Part shown: piece after piece, positions 51,915 through 61,030 of the stretch
Layout of the letters: the number at the start of each line of letters is the position of its first letter
How positions within the stretch are numbered: position 1 is the first letter of the stretch
Assembly: GCF_013204855.1 (NCBI RefSeq)
Contig: NZ_JABMKZ010000004.1
Span: 372,001-436,000 of the forward strand
DNA length: 64,000 nucleotides
Source: Paenibacillus alba
GTDB taxonomy: Bacteria > Bacillota > Bacilli > Paenibacillales > NBRC-103111
Direction of reading: 5' to 3'
Translations under genes and position numbers: made by a program
The notes under the pieces: generated by a model
What the model was told of the DNA's origin: nothing
Seen by the model: the letters and a program-made list of their open reading frames with translations, nothing else
Databases searched by the model: none

Positions 51915-51960
51915 AGAAAAAACACAAGCTGCCAATCACAGGGATCGGCAGCTTGTGTTC
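51915..51960 (-). terminator. Terminator of the Gfo/Idh-ending operon
   Basis: On the minus strand ACACAAGCTGCC pairs with GGCAGCTTGTGT and is followed by TTTTTC. It lies 17 bp beyond the oxidoreductase stop. Confidence 0.9.
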
Positions 51961-51976
51961 GATATGTATATTTCCG

Positions 51977-53239
51977 TTATACCGTTGCCAAACGTTTATG
52001 GAGCTCTTCAATGACGACTGGCTTGCCGCCGTTCACACGGGATTCTTCCGCAGCAAATGCCATGAGATGGCTGCGCACGGAAACCGAAGCGGAAGACTCG
52101 CTTTCGCCCCCGGCATACGTTCTGACCTCGCGCAGGAAGCTGCGGATGATCCCGGCATCTCCCCCGTTATGTCCTTCTTCGGATGCTTGCACATGAATCG
52201 TCGTTTGCTCATTCGTCACAAAGTCGTGGATCGTAAATTCGTGCTCTTCCATATTGCCACGAATATCGCCCTTCGTCCCCATGATTTGCAGAATACGCGT
52301 GTTGTCTCTCGTAAATCCGCACATGCTGAACATCGCCGTTGCCCCGCTCGCAAACTCCATATTCACGACTTGATGATCAACCACATTGTTATCGCTGTGA
52401 TAGACACACTTGCCGTAAGGGGTCGTGCGCAGCGCCTCGATAATCCCTTCAAGACTTGTATCCGTTGTGAATTTACCAGCCCAGCTGCGGCCAGTCCCCA
52501 AATAATACTTCGGCGCATAGTATTGGCAAGTCGCTTCCGCTGGGCATCCATCCAAGCAGCGAGCCGGTGCTCCCACAGGTGCATTCTCCGATTTGAAATG
52601 CATCAACGATCCAAAAGAACTAATACGCTCGCAGGGCTCGCCCATAATATAGGAGAGAATGTCCATATCGTGACACGATTTGGCCAAAATCATCGGACTG
52701 GACGTATCTGAATTGTTCCAATTTCCCCGTACGAAGCTGTGTGCCATATGCATATTGCCGACATTTTCATTCAACTGAATATTGACAATTTGGCCGATTC
52801 GTCCTTCTTCGATCACGCGTTTCATCGCTGTCCAGAAGGCTGTATACCGAAGAACATGACAGATCGTCAGCAGGCGATTGTGCTTTTTCGCCATAAGCTC
52901 CATTTCCACGCACTCTTCAGGACTTGGAGACATGGGTTTCTCTAATAAAACGTGATAGCCAAGCTCGAGAGCCTGCAAGGTTGGGTAATAATGCATCTGA
53001 TCCTGCGTGCAAATGATCGCGATATCCGCGATTTTGGGCAGCGCCAGCAGCTGCTCCCAATTCGAAAATGAATGATCCTGAGCGATTTGGTGTGCGGACA
53101 CGAAAGCAGCGCGACGCTCATCATCCGGTTCTGCGACGGCTATGATATCAAGCTCGTGCGGATAATTAAGCGCATATGGCGCATACGCTTGCGCTCCGCG
53201 ATTTCCGGCTCCGAGTAGGATTGCAGTAACTTTTTGCAT
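51977..53239 (-). CDS. Gfo/Idh/MocA-family oxidoreductase
   Basis: A 420-aa NAD(P)-dependent enzyme. The Rossmann motif is AILLGAGNRGAQAYAPYALN, and the catalytic EKP motif is present (YHVLLEKPMSPSPEECVEME). The substrate domain contains KSCHDMDILSYIMG, with the family's HDxD-like active-site residues, and a Cys-rich insert CLDGCPAEATCQYYAPKYYL seen in a subset of the family. ATG 53239 follows TTGGAGG. It is the last gene of the LacI-controlled transporter operon and probably oxidises the imported sugar. Confidence 0.87.
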   Translation of the reverse strand: MQKVTAILLGAGNRGAQAYAPYALNYPHELDIIAVAEPDDERRAAFVSAHQIAQDHSFSNWEQLLALPKIADIAIICTQDQMHYYPTLQALELGYHVLLEKPMSPSPEECVEMELMAKKHNRLLTICHVLRYTAFWTAMKRVIEEGRIGQIVNIQLNENVGNMHMAHSFVRGNWNNSDTSSPMILAKSCHDMDILSYIMGEPCERISSFGSLMHFKSENAPVGAPARCLDGCPAEATCQYYAPKYYLGTGRSWAGKFTTDTSLEGIIEALRTTPYGKCVYHSDNNVVDHQVVNMEFASGATAMFSMCGFTRDNTRILQIMGTKGDIRGNMEEHEFTIHDFVTNEQTTIHVQASEEGHNGGDAGIIRSFLREVRTYAGGESESSASVSVRSHLMAFAAEESRVNGGKPVVIEELHKRLATV

Positions 53240-53287
53240 AATAAATTCCTCCAAATGACTTCGTATGTCAATGAATCCTTACGGTAA

Positions 53288-54127
53288 TTACGACTTGCTT
53301 CCGGTAAAAGCAATCCCTTGAATAAAGGAGCGCTGAAAGACAAAGAAAATTACAATCATTGGTAAAATGGCCATTAGAGAGCCTGCCATAATAATCGTAT
53401 AATTTGTTTTGTGCTCTCCCTCCAAAAAGGCTATTCCCGCAGAAAGCACCATTTTGTCCGGTGAACTGTTCACAATTAATGGCCACATGAGGTCATTCCA
53501 AGACCATAGCATCGTGAAAATAGCGAGCGCAACCATGCCCGATTTGGCCAACGGCAGCATGATTTGCCAATAAATCCGAAATTGATTGCAGCCATCCAGC
53601 TTCGCCGCTTCTTCCAGCTCATGCGGGAGCGTCATGAAAAATTGACGCAATAAAAAGGTGCCAAATGCACTGAACAAGCCAGGCACGATTAAAGCTGTAA
53701 GCGAATTAAGCCAGCCGAAATCTTTCATAATCATGTACTGCGGAATGAGAAATACTTGACCAGGCACCATGAGTACAGAAAGCATGAGAATAAAAAAGAA
53801 GTGGCGACCTGGAAAAGCAATTCGTGCAAACGCATAAGCCGCTAGCGAACAGATAATCAGCTGTCCAACAACCTTAATTAACGTCGTAATAAATGTATTC
53901 CAATAAAAAGTGAAAAATGGCAAGTTCAGAAAAACTTTCGAGTAATTGCTCCACTGAAAACTTTTTGGAAATAGCACTGGCGGTATCGCTGTGGACTCTC
54001 CCAATGTTTTCACCGAGGTTAGAAACATCCATATAAAAGGAGTCACCATAATGACAGCTCCCAGAATAAGAATAAGATGGATTAATCCGATCTGAAGCGA
54101 CTTCTGTTGGTGAGATTTGGTTGTCAT
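53288..54127 (-). CDS. Carbohydrate ABC transporter permease, MalG type (CUT1)
   Basis: A 279-aa permease with six helices. The EAA loop is EEAAKLDGCNQFRIYWQIML and the C-terminal end is VFQRSFIQGIAFTGSKS. GAAGGGGGCG precedes ATG 54127. It is partnered with the MalF-type gene 13 bp upstream. Confidence 0.88.
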   Translation of the reverse strand: MTTKSHQQKSLQIGLIHLILILGAVIMVTPFIWMFLTSVKTLGESTAIPPVLFPKSFQWSNYSKVFLNLPFFTFYWNTFITTLIKVVGQLIICSLAAYAFARIAFPGRHFFFILMLSVLMVPGQVFLIPQYMIMKDFGWLNSLTALIVPGLFSAFGTFLLRQFFMTLPHELEEAAKLDGCNQFRIYWQIMLPLAKSGMVALAIFTMLWSWNDLMWPLIVNSSPDKMVLSAGIAFLEGEHKTNYTIIMAGSLMAILPMIVIFFVFQRSFIQGIAFTGSKS

Positions 54128-54140
54128 TGGCTCGCCCCCT

Positions 54141-55025
54141 TCATTCGTAATGAACCCATTTCTTCTGGATTTTCATTTGAATATACGTAATGATCATAAT
54201 GATAACAAAGAGCAGCACGGCAATGGATGAGGCGTAGCCTTTGCTGTTTTTGAGAAACCCATACTTGTAGTATAAGAAAACGACTGATTGCGTTGATTCC
54301 ATAACAATATCGCCAACCATCATATAGATGAAGTCAAATACTTGAAAAGCTCCAATTAGAGACGTGACCATGACGAAAAAGATAGTTGGGGTTAATAGAG
54401 GCAGTGTTATCTTTATAAATTTGGTGTATGCCCCAGCCCCATCAATATCTGCTGCTTCGTAGTAGGAAACGGAGATGCCTTGAAGTCCCGACAGGAAGAT
54501 GATCATATGGCTGCCGATCGCGCTCCAGATAGCAACAATAATAATGGATAAAAGCGCTGTGCGATTGTCGGTCAACCAGTGAGGTCCTGTAATTGACAAA
54601 CGTCCCAATACATAGTTGATGAGACCAAAATCGGAGTTGTACAGCCATTTCCATACCATCGCGACTGCAGCGGGCATCGTGACAACAGGTAGAAAATAGA
54701 GCGTACGATAAAGGGACAACCCTTTTACTTTTTGATTCAAAAGCACCGCTAATACAATAGATAAAATAATGCCAATCGGAACTGCTGTAATAATGTAAAT
54801 ACTTGTGTTGCGGAAGGCATAAAGCAGATCTTTATCGGTAAAAAGCTGCTTATAATTGGATAAACCGGACCATGTGTACTTTCCAAAAGCACCCCAATCG
54901 GTGAAGGAGAAATAAAAAGTCTGAAACACGGGCCAAATATAGAAAACGAGCAAACCAAGCATTAATGGTGTAATCATGATGTACGCCCACATCCAGTCGG
55001 ACCGGCGTTTCGAGCTGATTCGCAT
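54141..55025 (-). CDS. Carbohydrate ABC transporter permease, MalF type (CUT1)
   Basis: A 294-aa permease. The first helix is AYIMITPLMLGLLVFYIWPV and the EAA loop is YEAADIDGAGAYTKFIKITL. The ribosome site is weak (GGGAGCGTGAG). The gene follows the solute-binding protein gene by 77 bp in the same operon. Confidence 0.87.
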   Translation of the reverse strand: MRISSKRRSDWMWAYIMITPLMLGLLVFYIWPVFQTFYFSFTDWGAFGKYTWSGLSNYKQLFTDKDLLYAFRNTSIYIITAVPIGIILSIVLAVLLNQKVKGLSLYRTLYFLPVVTMPAAVAMVWKWLYNSDFGLINYVLGRLSITGPHWLTDNRTALLSIIIVAIWSAIGSHMIIFLSGLQGISVSYYEAADIDGAGAYTKFIKITLPLLTPTIFFVMVTSLIGAFQVFDFIYMMVGDIVMESTQSVVFLYYKYGFLKNSKGYASSIAVLLFVIIMIITYIQMKIQKKWVHYE

Positions 55026-55102
55026 GAGTACTCACGCTCCCATGAGTGAATTAGTGGCGGGAGATTCGCTTGCTTGCTACCGCGAATCTCCCTGCCAAAG
55101 AC

Positions 55103-56413
55103 TTATTTCTCTGCTGCTAACGCTTGGTTCATTTTGGCTCCGAGCTCTTTGGCTGCATCTGCCACTGATTTATCGCCAGTCCAGGCATTTTTCAAAATTT
55201 CCGTTTCATACGTTGTCCACACAGAAGTATTCTTGGACACCGGATACGGCGTTGCATACTCCGTCATGTCGATGAATGCTTTGGCATGGTATTGCGGGAA
55301 TGTCGCTAACCAGGCCGTTTCACTGCCTTTATAGGCTGGGATCGCCCCCCCTTGTTTGGCGGCAACTTCAGCTGCTTGCTTGGAACCAAGGAACTTTACG
55401 AATTCCCATGCTTCTTTGGGATGTTTGGAATTCGCAGAAATCACGTTACCTAGTCCGTGAATGACAACGCCTTGTTTCTTCCCTTTAGGCAGAGGAGCAA
55501 CATCTGCATTGTTTTTCATATCCGCACTTTGATTAATCGTGAAGGCAGCCCATGAACCATCGAAATACATGGCTAGTTTACCGGACGTAAACAAATCCGA
55601 TGGAGCTGTTTCCGTCATTTGCGCCAGGGTTGGAGATACTTTATGTACCTGAATAAGATCTGTTAGAAATTTCAAGCCTTCAATCGCTTCTGGCTGGTCG
55701 AAGCCCGACTTTTTATGATCGTCCGAAATGATGCTGCCGCCGGCTTGAAGAATCGTATTATAATAGTCCTCTTGGTTCATCATCGGGGCAGCGAAGCCAT
55801 AAATGCCTTTGGATGTGTCTGTTAATTTCTTGGCTGCTTCTGTCAGCTTATTCCAATCCCAAGTGGCATCCGGGTAAGAAACACCTTTTTCATCAAAAAG
55901 CTTCTTATTGTACCAGAGTCCAATCGTGTCATAATCTTTGGGAATCCCATAATTTTTACCACCAAGACTATACAGGGAAATGAGCGATGTCGGATAATTT
56001 TTCAAATCCACCTGATCTTTCTTGATATTGTCAGATAGATCTCTTAGCATCCCATTCTCTGCATACTTAATAAAATTCGGACCGTTCATCCAGAGCACAT
56101 CAGGCATTGTCCCGCCTTGCGCAGATGTTTCTAATTTGGTGAAGTATTGCTTGTACGGTGTATTCTCTAATTTGACTTCAATATTGGGATGGCTAGTTTG
56201 AAACTCTTTGATAACATCTGTCATCGTATCCAGTTTCCAACCAGCATATGTGATGGTTACTTTCTCACCGGCCGCAGCAGTTGCTTTCGAATCGCTTGTA
56301 GGAGCTCCAGATGAGGTTGGTTCGGTAGAACTCGAATTGCCACACGCACTTACTGCTACCATTGAAGACATAATCATTGCTGCGAAAGCTGCTTTTTTTG
56401 TAATTTTAACCAT
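55103..56413 (-). CDS. Extracellular sugar-binding lipoprotein (family 1)
   Basis: A 436-aa lipoprotein. ATG 56413 gives KITKKAAFAAMIMSSMVAVSAC, a signal peptide with lipobox VSAC, followed by a Ser/Thr linker. Family-1 features are EKVTITYAGWKLDTMTDVIK, FQTSHPNIEVKLENTPYKQY, WDWNKLTEAAKKL and AWEFVKFLGSKQAAEVAAKQ. A LacI-type operator (56545-56556) lies in its promoter region, so it is probably the first gene repressed by the LacI-family protein encoded upstream. Confidence 0.88.
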   Translation of the reverse strand: MVKITKKAAFAAMIMSSMVAVSACGNSSSTEPTSSGAPTSDSKATAAAGEKVTITYAGWKLDTMTDVIKEFQTSHPNIEVKLENTPYKQYFTKLETSAQGGTMPDVLWMNGPNFIKYAENGMLRDLSDNIKKDQVDLKNYPTSLISLYSLGGKNYGIPKDYDTIGLWYNKKLFDEKGVSYPDATWDWNKLTEAAKKLTDTSKGIYGFAAPMMNQEDYYNTILQAGGSIISDDHKKSGFDQPEAIEGLKFLTDLIQVHKVSPTLAQMTETAPSDLFTSGKLAMYFDGSWAAFTINQSADMKNNADVAPLPKGKKQGVVIHGLGNVISANSKHPKEAWEFVKFLGSKQAAEVAAKQGGAIPAYKGSETAWLATFPQYHAKAFIDMTEYATPYPVSKNTSVWTTYETEILKNAWTGDKSVADAAKELGAKMNQALAAEK

Positions 56414-56544
56414 CTCAAGATCACCCTTTTTCATATTTTGTGAAAGAACCTGTCCCTACTTCACATCAATATCAAATTATTACGGCCGCTAAAGCAAATT
56501 TCACCTCCTTCAATTCGTCAAAAATTAATTGGCACCAAATTCTG

Positions 56545-56556
56545 GAGAACGTTATC
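56545..56556. promoter_or_regulatory. Probable LacI-family operator before the binding-protein gene
   Basis: GAGAACGTTATC is a near-palindrome with AACGTT at its centre. The word AACGTTATCCTA recurs exactly upstream of the lacI-type gene (57669-57680), as expected for an operator shared by the regulator and its target operon. Confidence 0.6.
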
Positions 56557-56573
56557 CTACATCCTAAAAAAAT

Positions 56574-57620
56574 TTAATTTCTTTGGTATGTAGACGATTG
56601 TCTGACAATTAATTTATGTGGAAGCAGCACTTTAGACAGTTGTGGTTGTTCACCTTTCAACATATCCAAGAGTGTCGCAGCGGCTGTCATGCCAATCTCT
56701 ACTTTGGGTACATGCACCGATGAAAGCGGCGGTGTCGTGTACTGAGCGAAATCAATGTTATCCATAGAAATAAAAGCTACATCCTCAGGAATACTCAAAT
56801 TGCTCTCTATAATTGCACGCATGGCCGGTATTGCCAATTGATCGCTTGCCGAGAATATAGCCGTTGGACGTTCTATGTCTGTCCGTTTCAGCTGCTCCAT
56901 TACGCGTTCATAACTGCGGTCGATTTCCCAGCGTGTATCAATGATCCAATCTTTGTTCAAGGGAATTCCCGCATCATACATAGCGAATTTAAAGCCTTGA
57001 AATCTCTCTTCGCTGCCTAATTCTCCGGTGTGTCCAGGTCCTCCAACAAAGCCAATGGATTGATGTCCTTGAGCAATAAGGTGGTCTACAGCTGATTTGG
57101 CAGCATGAATGCGATCATAATCAACCATTGTAATTTCTGTGCCATTCGTACAGATGCCAATTAGCGCCAACTCTTCTGCTTTTTGCAGGTATTCTACAAT
57201 GGCTGGTCCCACTTCGCCCACGAGAATAACACCGTCTACTTGTATTTCATGAATGCAGCGATGCAGCAAGGCATCGTCGGCAAGCTCATCTGATGTATGC
57301 ATGAAGGCTAGGGAATAACCGGATTCCAATATCTTTTTCGTAAAAGAAGTAATGATTGGCGAATAATAAGGATGATCGTCATTCAAGCGAGCTGTTTGTA
57401 TAATGCAGCCAATTTGTTTGGTTGGCTTTCTTTGCGCCTTCTGTTTATTCACTAAATGGCGTGCCGACTCGTTCGGTGTGTAATCCAGCTGTCGAACAGC
57501 TTCCCATACTTTGGCTTTGGTTTCTGGGTTAATATGCCTACTGGTATCGTTTCGTACCACACGAGAGGCTGTAGAAATTGAAACGCCAACTAATTCTGCA
57601 ATATCTTTGAGAGTAGGCAA
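56574..57620 (-). CDS. LacI-family transcriptional regulator
   Basis: A 348-aa repressor. The N-terminal DNA-binding motif is PTLKDIAELVGVSISTASRV followed by the hinge region ESARHLVN. The effector domain shows HLIAQGHQSIGFVGG, ERPTAIFSASDQLAIPAMRA and PEDVAFISMDNIDFAQYTTP. TTG 57620 is preceded by AAGGAG at 9 nt. The transporter-Gfo/Idh operon follows on the same strand, with a matching operator between. It most likely represses that operon until its sugar arrives. Confidence 0.9.
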   Translation of the reverse strand: MPTLKDIAELVGVSISTASRVVRNDTSRHINPETKAKVWEAVRQLDYTPNESARHLVNKQKAQRKPTKQIGCIIQTARLNDDHPYYSPIITSFTKKILESGYSLAFMHTSDELADDALLHRCIHEIQVDGVILVGEVGPAIVEYLQKAEELALIGICTNGTEITMVDYDRIHAAKSAVDHLIAQGHQSIGFVGGPGHTGELGSEERFQGFKFAMYDAGIPLNKDWIIDTRWEIDRSYERVMEQLKRTDIERPTAIFSASDQLAIPAMRAIIESNLSIPEDVAFISMDNIDFAQYTTPPLSSVHVPKVEIGMTAAATLLDMLKGEQPQLSKVLLPHKLIVRQSSTYQRN

Positions 57621-57665
57621 TTCACACAGCTCCTTTTTGCTTTGACAAGTTTTCCACGCTATTGC

Positions 57666-57698
57666 CCAAACGTTATCCTAAAATTAAAAGCGCTTACT
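57666..57698. promoter_or_regulatory. LacI-type operator and cre-like site upstream of the lacI-type gene
   Basis: CCAAACGTTATC (57666-57677) repeats the operator word found before the binding-protein gene. TAAAAGCGCTTACT (57685-57698) matches the catabolite-response (CcpA) consensus at 12 of 14 positions. Both would repress the regulator gene. Confidence 0.55.
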
Positions 57699-57748
57699 TA
57701 GATATTATTCCATCCCTTTACTTTATGTCAATAAAATATTAACAAAAG

Positions 57749-57788
57749 CCAAAAACCAGAAGATCGCGTTGCCTCTTCTAGTCTTTGG
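57749..57788 (-). terminator. Terminator of the sulfatase operon
   Basis: On the minus strand CCAAAgaCtAGAAGA pairs with TCTTCTgGttTTTGG around a 10-nt loop, with further T-richness beyond. It is an imperfect stem. Confidence 0.5.
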
Positions 57789-57828
57789 GCGGATAGCTGT
57801 CATTTCCATTTACTTGTAAAACTGAACT

Positions 57829-59181
57829 TCAACGCCTGATTTCATCTTGACTCACCCGTCGTTGTCCAGCCATGATGACGGGCGCGTCCTCAATCGTTGG
57901 CTGCGTATGTTCCCCGGCTTGGTGCATGCGGGTTAACAATCTCGCTTTCATAACATCGGCAACTGTGCGATGAGATTCTAATCCAATTAAGTTGGTCAGT
58001 TCATAAGGATCAGACTGCAAATCATATAAATACGATTCCACATAATGATTGGACCCCGAATCTTTAAAACCATCTTGCATTGGCGCTGTTACGCCATATT
58101 TCCACCTCGTGGTCCTCACTACGCGTCCAACTTGCGTTTCACTAATTTGTACGAACACTTCCTCAGGCCATTCCTCATCTGCCCCACGAACCAACTGAAG
58201 GATGGAACGCCCCTGCATATCTTCCGGCACTGGAAGACCAGCAGCATCTAACAAAGTAGGAGGCAAGTCAATTAAGCTAACCAATTCGCGAATTTGACGT
58301 CCACCGAAAAAGCCCGGACCTGTTATAGCCGTAGGTACTCGGATGGACGCATCATGCCCGGAACGTTTGTATTCGTCATTTCGCGTTTTGAAATGGCAGC
58401 CGTGATCGGAAGTGAAAAGTACAATGGTATTCTCATCCAATTGAAGCGACTTTAAGGCATCAAGCATGCGCCCCAAAGCCTCGTCGAGCTTCTTGACCAT
58501 CCCATAATATCCGGCAATATGCTGATACGTCGATCCTCCCAAAGCAGCCAGATCAGGCGGAATCCATGCCCCCGTATATCTTTCGCGATATCCATCCGGT
58601 GCGGGATAGTCATCCCGATGATTCTGATGATGAGGCTCTAGGAAAGAGACAAATAAGAAAAAGGGGTCTTCCTGATGACGATCTATGTATCGGATAGCGG
58701 CATCCGTCATGGCATCCACTCGGTAGCCAGGCAGCTTGACAGACTTATTGTCATTGTCATATAGGACTGTATTGTACGAATCCGAGCTAAACTCAAGAAC
58801 GTCTGCCGCCAGCCACTCTTGATAGCCGCCACGCTTCTCTACGGGTACCGGTTCTTCGCTGGCCAAATGCCATTTACCAATGTAACCCGTATGATACCCA
58901 GCCTTATTGAAATAATCTGCTAATGTTTGCGTACCTTCCGGCAAGGGAATACCGTTGACGAAGCAGCCTGTAGTCGTGGCATATTTGCCTGTCTGCAGGC
59001 ATGACCTTGCGGGACCACAGACCGGTTGGCACGTAAAAGATTGCGTAAGATGAGCGCCTTGCAGAGCCATCCGATCAAAATTCGGCATTAATCCAAGCGG
59101 ATTGCCATGTAAACCCGACGTATCCCAGCGCTGCTGATCAGTGAAAAAAACAATAACATTCGGACGCTGCTGTTGCGTCAT
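57829..59181 (-). CDS. Type I sulfatase
   Basis: A 450-aa enzyme of the alkaline-phosphatase superfamily. The formylglycine motif C-x-P-x-R is present as CGPAR (Cys55-Arg59 in CQPVCGPARSCLQTGKY). Metal ligands include Asp15 in VIVFFTDQQRWD and FTSDHGCHFKTRN near residue 245. Activation needs a formylglycine-generating enzyme or anaerobic maturase not seen here. No signal peptide is present, so it desulfates a substrate after import. GAGGAGG precedes the ATG. It is the last gene of the binding-protein/permease operon, which suggests uptake of a sulfated saccharide. Confidence 0.88.
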   Translation of the reverse strand: MTQQQRPNVIVFFTDQQRWDTSGLHGNPLGLMPNFDRMALQGAHLTQSFTCQPVCGPARSCLQTGKYATTTGCFVNGIPLPEGTQTLADYFNKAGYHTGYIGKWHLASEEPVPVEKRGGYQEWLAADVLEFSSDSYNTVLYDNDNKSVKLPGYRVDAMTDAAIRYIDRHQEDPFFLFVSFLEPHHQNHRDDYPAPDGYRERYTGAWIPPDLAALGGSTYQHIAGYYGMVKKLDEALGRMLDALKSLQLDENTIVLFTSDHGCHFKTRNDEYKRSGHDASIRVPTAITGPGFFGGRQIRELVSLIDLPPTLLDAAGLPVPEDMQGRSILQLVRGADEEWPEEVFVQISETQVGRVVRTTRWKYGVTAPMQDGFKDSGSNHYVESYLYDLQSDPYELTNLIGLESHRTVADVMKARLLTRMHQAGEHTQPTIEDAPVIMAGQRRVSQDEIRR

Positions 59182-59212
59182 ATAGCTTCCCTCCTCGTTT
59201 CTCTCCTATCGA

Positions 59213-60094
59213 TTATTCCTTGACTCCCCCTGCTGTTAACCCCTCTACCATGTACCGCTGAAGGAACATAAAGGCAATAAGCAAAGGAATGGTTGCCGCT
59301 GCCGCTGCCGCCGTAGCTCCTGACCAGTTAGCCGAATATTCCCCTAGGAATGTGAGCGACAAGCCAGGACTAAGCGTTCTTTTGCCAATATCACTAACTA
59401 ATGTTAAGCCGAACAGAAAGTCATCCCAGGCAATCAGAAACGTATAAATGGCAATCGCCATAATGCCAGGCTTTGATAACGGAACAATGATGGTGAATAA
59501 CGTTTTGAATCTGGAAGCCCCGTCTATTTCGGCAGCCTCTTCCAAATCCTTGGAAATTCCGTTGAAAAATGTGCGCATCAGCATGATACTAAAAGGCAAG
59601 GATGTAGAGGTCGAGGCTAAAATTAAGACATACAAAGTATTTAACAGATGCAAAGCTTGATATTGCGAATAAAGACCGATGACTAAGGTTACCGTCGGGA
59701 ACATTTGAGCTGACAGGAATAACAGTGTTAATACATTGCTCCCTCTAAACTTAAACCGCGAAAGCGCATAACCGGCGAAGATAGAGACAAAAATACATAG
59801 AATTGTAGCTCCAACTGCGACTAATATCGTATTTTCGTAAAAGGTTAAAAAGACGGATGAATGCAAAATTTCGATATAGCTGGAAAATGTTACATGAACA
59901 GGGAACCATTTTGGCGGAAGCTTTAATAAATCACTATTCGTATGCAAAGAGGTTACGAGGATCCAATAAACCGGAAATAAGAGAAAGAGAAGTATGATTC
60001 CCAGAAAAACGTAGCTCCATCCTTCTCGTCTGCGAGGTTGCTGGCTGGTTGTTTTCGTCATATTCATCAGTGGCATTGCTTTGGCTGTACGCAA
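59213..60094 (-). CDS. Carbohydrate ABC transporter permease, MalG type (CUT1)
   Basis: A 293-aa permease. The EAA loop is EEAAEIDGASRFKTLFTIIV and the C-terminal is LQRYMVEGLTAGGVKE. TTG 60094 lies 7 nt after GGAGGG; downstream Met codons at residues 7, 10 and 12 are alternatives. It is the third gene of the sulfatase operon. Confidence 0.87.
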   Translation of the reverse strand: MRTAKAMPLMNMTKTTSQQPRRREGWSYVFLGIILLFLLFPVYWILVTSLHTNSDLLKLPPKWFPVHVTFSSYIEILHSSVFLTFYENTILVAVGATILCIFVSIFAGYALSRFKFRGSNVLTLLFLSAQMFPTVTLVIGLYSQYQALHLLNTLYVLILASTSTSLPFSIMLMRTFFNGISKDLEEAAEIDGASRFKTLFTIIVPLSKPGIMAIAIYTFLIAWDDFLFGLTLVSDIGKRTLSPGLSLTFLGEYSANWSGATAAAAAATIPLLIAFMFLQRYMVEGLTAGGVKE

Positions 60095-60110
60095 GTTAAA
60101 TCCCTCCCAG

Positions 60111-61010
60111 CTATCTGTCGTCCCGATTCATGATGCGGGTGAAAATCATGGAAAAGACGAACAACAGCACAAGCCAAATGACACCGATTGCCGATGCTTT
60201 TCCCATTTCGTATCTGGAGAATGCTGTTACATAGGTGAGGATGGCAAGTGAAGTCGTACTACCGGCCGGTCCGCCATTCGTAAGTGAAAAGAACAATGTA
60301 AACATTTGGAAATTATTGACAATCATAATCAAGGTAACGCTGCTGATGACTGGCTTCAGCATAGGCAGCGTTATCTGCGTAAACAGCTTCCAGCCGCTGG
60401 CACCATCCATCCGAGCTGCTTCATACAAGCTACCTGGAATTCCTTGCAGGCCGGCAAGGAACATGACCGCCACAAGCGGTGTTTGCCGGAAAATAGCGAC
60501 AACGATAATTGACGGAAGGGCAAAGCGCGTGCTTTGAAGCCAATTGACATTATCGTCGATCACTCCCAGATGCAGCAAGGAATAATTGAGTACCCCATAA
60601 TCCGTCTGGTAAATCCATAGAAAGATGAGAGCCGTTACGATGGTCGGAATCGCCCAAGGAATCATAATAATGCTTCGAAAGAAAGCCCGGAAGCGGATAT
60701 CCCGATTCAGTACGAGCGCAAGGCCCATGCCAAGAAGTAAATCGATAAGAACAGTTATGAATACGTAAACCAAGGTTATTTGCAAAGAATGATAAAATTC
60801 TGAGGATTGCAAGAGTTCACTATAATTGGCCAGATTGTTCCAATTCTGTTCTGATGATAACAGCGAATAGTCCGTAAAGCTCATGAAGACGGATTTAATT
60901 AGCGGACTGATAATGGTCAGAGCCAGAAGGATAATAGAAGGCAAAAGCAAAATGGCTGCGAACACGAAGTTTTTATGTTGGCGGGTTAGCCTGATGTTCA
61001 ATGTCTCCAC
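60111..61010 (-). CDS. Carbohydrate ABC transporter permease, MalF type (CUT1)
   Basis: A 299-aa permease. The first helix is FVFAAILLLPSIILLALTII and the EAA loop is YEAARMDGASGWKLFTQITL. Initiation at GTG 61010 or TTG 61001 cannot be decided; both lie next to a GGGGTGGAG stretch. It follows the binding-protein gene by 20 bp. Confidence 0.87.
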   Translation of the reverse strand: METLNIRLTRQHKNFVFAAILLLPSIILLALTIISPLIKSVFMSFTDYSLLSSEQNWNNLANYSELLQSSEFYHSLQITLVYVFITVLIDLLLGMGLALVLNRDIRFRAFFRSIIMIPWAIPTIVTALIFLWIYQTDYGVLNYSLLHLGVIDDNVNWLQSTRFALPSIIVVAIFRQTPLVAVMFLAGLQGIPGSLYEAARMDGASGWKLFTQITLPMLKPVISSVTLIMIVNNFQMFTLFFSLTNGGPAGSTTSLAILTYVTAFSRYEMGKASAIGVIWLVLLFVFSMIFTRIMNRDDR

Positions 61011-61030
61011 CCCATCCGAATTGTTCGTTT

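Noticed and set aside
52363..52711. Frames on both strands inside the Gfo/Idh gene
   Set aside because: They are shadows of the 420-aa oxidoreductase.
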